From Caldisericum sp. (lineage in GTDB: Bacteria; Caldisericota; Caldisericia; Caldisericales; Caldisericaceae), in the NCBI GenBank assembly GCA_020692945.1, contig JAIMJY010000006.1, positions 1 to 35,486 of the forward strand: a DNA stretch of 35,486 nt, read 5' to 3'. Each line of letters begins with the position of its first letter. The stretch's first letter is position 1. This document shows, in pieces, positions 33,845-35,486 of the stretch. The notes under the pieces were generated by a model, which saw nothing but the letters and a program-made list of their open reading frames with translations, was not told the origin of the DNA and ran no database searches. The position numbers and the translations under genes were made by a program.

Positions 33845-34573
33845 AAATTTACAAGACAGCTAACCCTGGATTTTTCTTATTGATTTTTAGTAAATTGTGA
33901 TTCAAGTTTGTTTGGATAGTGTCCAATCGTGCAATGTTTGATTAAGACTTAACCTGAGCTTTTCTCCAAATGTTCCTATAATCTTTTGGAATTGGTAAAG
34001 ACGGCAATAGATGAGAGTAAACGCTGTGTTTGCGATTCGCAAGGAAAAGAGTGCGCAAAGACTTTTTTCTTGTCACCCTGAGCGCTTTTTGCGCAATCCT
34101 TTCTCGACGAAGTCGAGTGGGTTTCTCTTTCTTACTCTGTCACTGCGAGAAGTAAGTGAAATAAACGACGTGGCAGTCTCGCACCCCTTCTGTCATCGCA
34201 AGGGTACACTCTTCTTGTGCCCGTGGCGATCTCGCTTTTAGGTATTCCTCAAAAGCCAACGGCGAGATTGCTTCGCTTCGACTTGACTTCGTCAAGGAAC
34301 AGAGCGCAAAGACAGGAAAAAGGCAAAAAGGCTTTCTAAACCGTTGCAGAATGGAAGTGAAATAGAAAGAGATGATTGATTTTCATTTTGTTGTATCCGC
34401 TAAATTAAGGGATAGTGTATAATAAGTAGAGGGAGAAAGGATAAATATTTTAAGAAAGCGATTACCAGACAAAATGCTTGGTATATAAACAATTGTTTTA
34501 TAAACGAGTTGGCGAAAACTGACAGCAAGATATTTATATTAATAAAACAATAATATAAAAAAGGAGGAAAATA
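33845..34573. other. Intergenic region rich in dispersed repeats
   Basis: 729 nt with no supportable gene; the open frame at 34011-34241 lies across repeats and looks spurious. A degenerate palindromic unit (about 33972-34013, ATTGGTAAAGACGGCAAT core) resembles the third hairpin near 4613-4642. A second-family repeat begins at 34071. At 34150-34340 there are hairpin-forming segments such as CTTGACTTCGTCAAG. TATAAT at 34418-34423 may be a -10 for the reductase gene, with no clear -35. Confidence 0.5.
34071..34149 (+). repeat. Second-family dispersed repeat, copy 1
   Basis: Starts TGTCACCCTGAGCGCTTTTT, contains the hairpin CTCGAC-GAA-GTCGAG, then GTGGG and TCTTTCTTACTC, and ends TGTCACTGCGAG. 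Nearly the same sequence recurs at 35283-35362 in the same orientation. It is visibly richer in GC than its surroundings. Confidence 0.85.
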
Positions 34574-35239
34574 ATGAAAGTATTCACAGTTAACGGGAGT
34601 CCAAAGATGGAGAAAGGAAACACTTCTCTAATCCTGAATCCTTTTCTTGAAGGAATGAGAGAAGCAGGAGCAGAGTATGAGCTCTTTTACACAAGCAAGC
34701 TCAAGATTGGTCCATGCATAGGCGATTTTATTTGTTGGGATGAGAAACCCGGGAAGTGCATCATTAATGATGATATGCAAATGCTATATCCAAAGCTCCG
34801 CAATGCAGATATTCTTGTCCTGGCGACACCTGTATACGTACCCCTTCCAGGTAATTTTCAAAATTTTTTAAATAGGCTTTTACCATTAATTGATCCTGTA
34901 CTTCAGGTAAAGGCGGGCCGGACTCGGGCAAAGCTTCACAAAGATGTTAATATTAGCAAAATCGTGCTTGTATCAACTTGCGGCTGGTGGGAGAAAGGCA
35001 ATTTTGGAACAGTCATTCGCATAGCCAAAGAGTTTGCAAAGGATGTAAACGTAGAATTTGCAGGTGCAGTGCTCAGGCCTCATTCTGATTATCTCGGCAA
35101 AGATAATAAGAAGACAATGAGAGTTTTTGAGAATTGTAAGCTTGCAGGCTACCAGCTTGTAAAAGAAGGAAAAATGCATTCCGATACTCTCAAAGTTATC
35201 GGCAGTCCACTTGTATCCAGGAAAAAATATGTTGATTAA
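34574..35239 (+). CDS. Flavodoxin-fold NAD(P)H:FMN reductase-like protein
   Basis: A 221-residue flavodoxin-like protein of the iron-sulfur flavoprotein / NADPH-dependent FMN reductase type. The FMN phosphate loop is VNGSPKMEKGNTSLIL (residues 6-21) and a second flavin-contact region is ATPVYVPLPGNFQNFLNRL. The segment GPCIGDFICWDEKPGKC is the cysteine region that in related iron-sulfur flavoproteins reads CxxCxxCx(n)C; here one cysteine is Asp, so three Cys remain and a [4Fe-4S] cluster is doubtful. The ATG follows AAGGAGGAAAATA. It stands alone between two direct copies of the second-family repeat. Substrate unknown; a role in redox balance or quinone reduction is a guess. Confidence 0.87.
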   Translation: MKVFTVNGSPKMEKGNTSLILNPFLEGMREAGAEYELFYTSKLKIGPCIGDFICWDEKPGKCIINDDMQMLYPKLRNADILVLATPVYVPLPGNFQNFLNRLLPLIDPVLQVKAGRTRAKLHKDVNISKIVLVSTCGWWEKGNFGTVIRIAKEFAKDVNVEFAGAVLRPHSDYLGKDNKKTMRVFENCKLAGYQLVKEGKMHSDTLKVIGSPLVSRKKYVD

Positions 35240-35282
35240 GAAATGAATTAATTAAAGGAAGCTCAGGTAGACCTGCCGTCCC

Positions 35283-35362
35283 TGTCACCCTGAGCGCTTT
35301 TTGCACACTCTTTTCGTTGACGTAGTCGAGTGGGTCCCTCTTTCTTACTCTGTCACTGCGAG
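35283..35362 (+). repeat. Second-family dispersed repeat, copy 2
   Basis: TGTCACCCTGAGCGCTTTTT, then a diverged hairpin (GTTGAC-GTA-GTCGAG), GTGGG, TCTTTCTTACTC and TGTCACTGCGAG. It is a direct repeat of 34071-34149 about 1.2 kb away. Confidence 0.85.
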
Positions 35363-35456
35363 GCGGTGAGGTTTTATGAATGAGGGCAAGGTTCTAGAAT
35401 AAGGAGGAAGCAGAAAAGATAGTAAGTGCTGAATTTGCGAAAAGAAGATAAAACAT

Positions 35457-35486
35457 AACCTGCTGAGAAAGATCGCAGGTTACAGA
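35457..35486 (-). repeat. Palindromic unit cut by the window end
   Basis: Perfect arms AACCTGC/GCAGGTT (35457-35463 and 35475-35481), loop TGAGAAAGATC, then ACAGA, the beginning of the reverse spacer ACAGAGGAGTAA. Confidence 0.85.

Noticed and set aside
34011-34241. Open frame of 76 codons
   Set aside because: It lies across the second-family repeat and hairpin-forming sequence, has no ribosome site, and has the Phe/Ser/Arg-rich composition of a spurious frame.

Overview
The window is AT-rich, gene-dense bacterial DNA made almost entirely of housekeeping genes. The gene set includes de novo NAD synthesis from aspartate (nadA, nadB, nadC), AMP and GMP synthesis (purA, purB, guaA, guaB), folD, the threonine-to-glycine route (tdh, kbl), glmU, prs, a CTC-type ribosomal protein bL25, miaA, miaB, a CCA-adding-type enzyme, ymdB, a HerA-like ATPase and S-adenosylhomocysteine hydrolase. 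Low GC, TTG/GTG starts behind strong GGAGG sites and this mixture suggest an anaerobic, probably thermophilic bacterium of a deep lineage (Caldisericota-, Dictyoglomota- or Thermotogota-like). That placement is inference; no rRNA is present to settle it.

Layout. 29-658 (+) is a metallo-beta-lactamase-fold hydrolase. 3568-642 (-) is an unknown protein, a HerA-like ATPase and lgt. 3640-5271 (+) is folD followed by an interrupted purine phosphoribosyltransferase. 11441-5273 (-) is nadA-nadB-nadC-purA-purB. 17392-11583 (-) is guaA-guaB, a truncated ABC ATPase half and two nucleoside-type ABC permeases. 17889-20695 (+) is ahcY, an uncharacterised proteasome-like protein and a YkuE-type phosphoesterase. 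31932-20993 (-) is tdh-kbl-glmU-prs-rplY, then ymdB-cca-miaB-miaA, then a Met-gamma-lyase-like PLP enzyme. 32636-33844 (+) is an MFS transporter and 34574-35239 (+) a flavodoxin-fold reductase. Much of the content converges on purines, PRPP and pyridine nucleotides.

The most unusual content is a family of short palindromic repeats. The unit is 36 nt: an 11-nt spacer (TACTCCTCTGT-like) plus a 25-nt hairpin (7-nt arm, 11-nt loop, 7-nt arm). I count about 17 complete or partial units. They occur singly, or as pairs with a 36-nt period, and the two arms change together (AACCTGC/GCAGGTT, AATCCGC/GCGGATT, AACCTAC/GTAGGTT). Because 36 is a multiple of three they can sit in-frame in genes. One unit adds 12 residues to NadA, two interrupt the phosphoribosyltransferase (one carries a TAA, the other splits the PRPP loop), a pair encodes the C-terminus of NadB, and others form the tails of NadC and MiaA and overlap the tail of bL25. 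This resembles the Rickettsia palindromic elements in behaviour, though the sequence looks unrelated by eye.

A second, more GC-rich repeat family (TGTCACCCTGAGCG...GTCGAGTGGG...TCACTGCGAG) has two clear copies, one on each side of the flavodoxin-fold gene, with shorter fragments near 17.7 kb and 22.35 kb. No tRNA, rRNA, CRISPR array, phage or transposase gene was seen.
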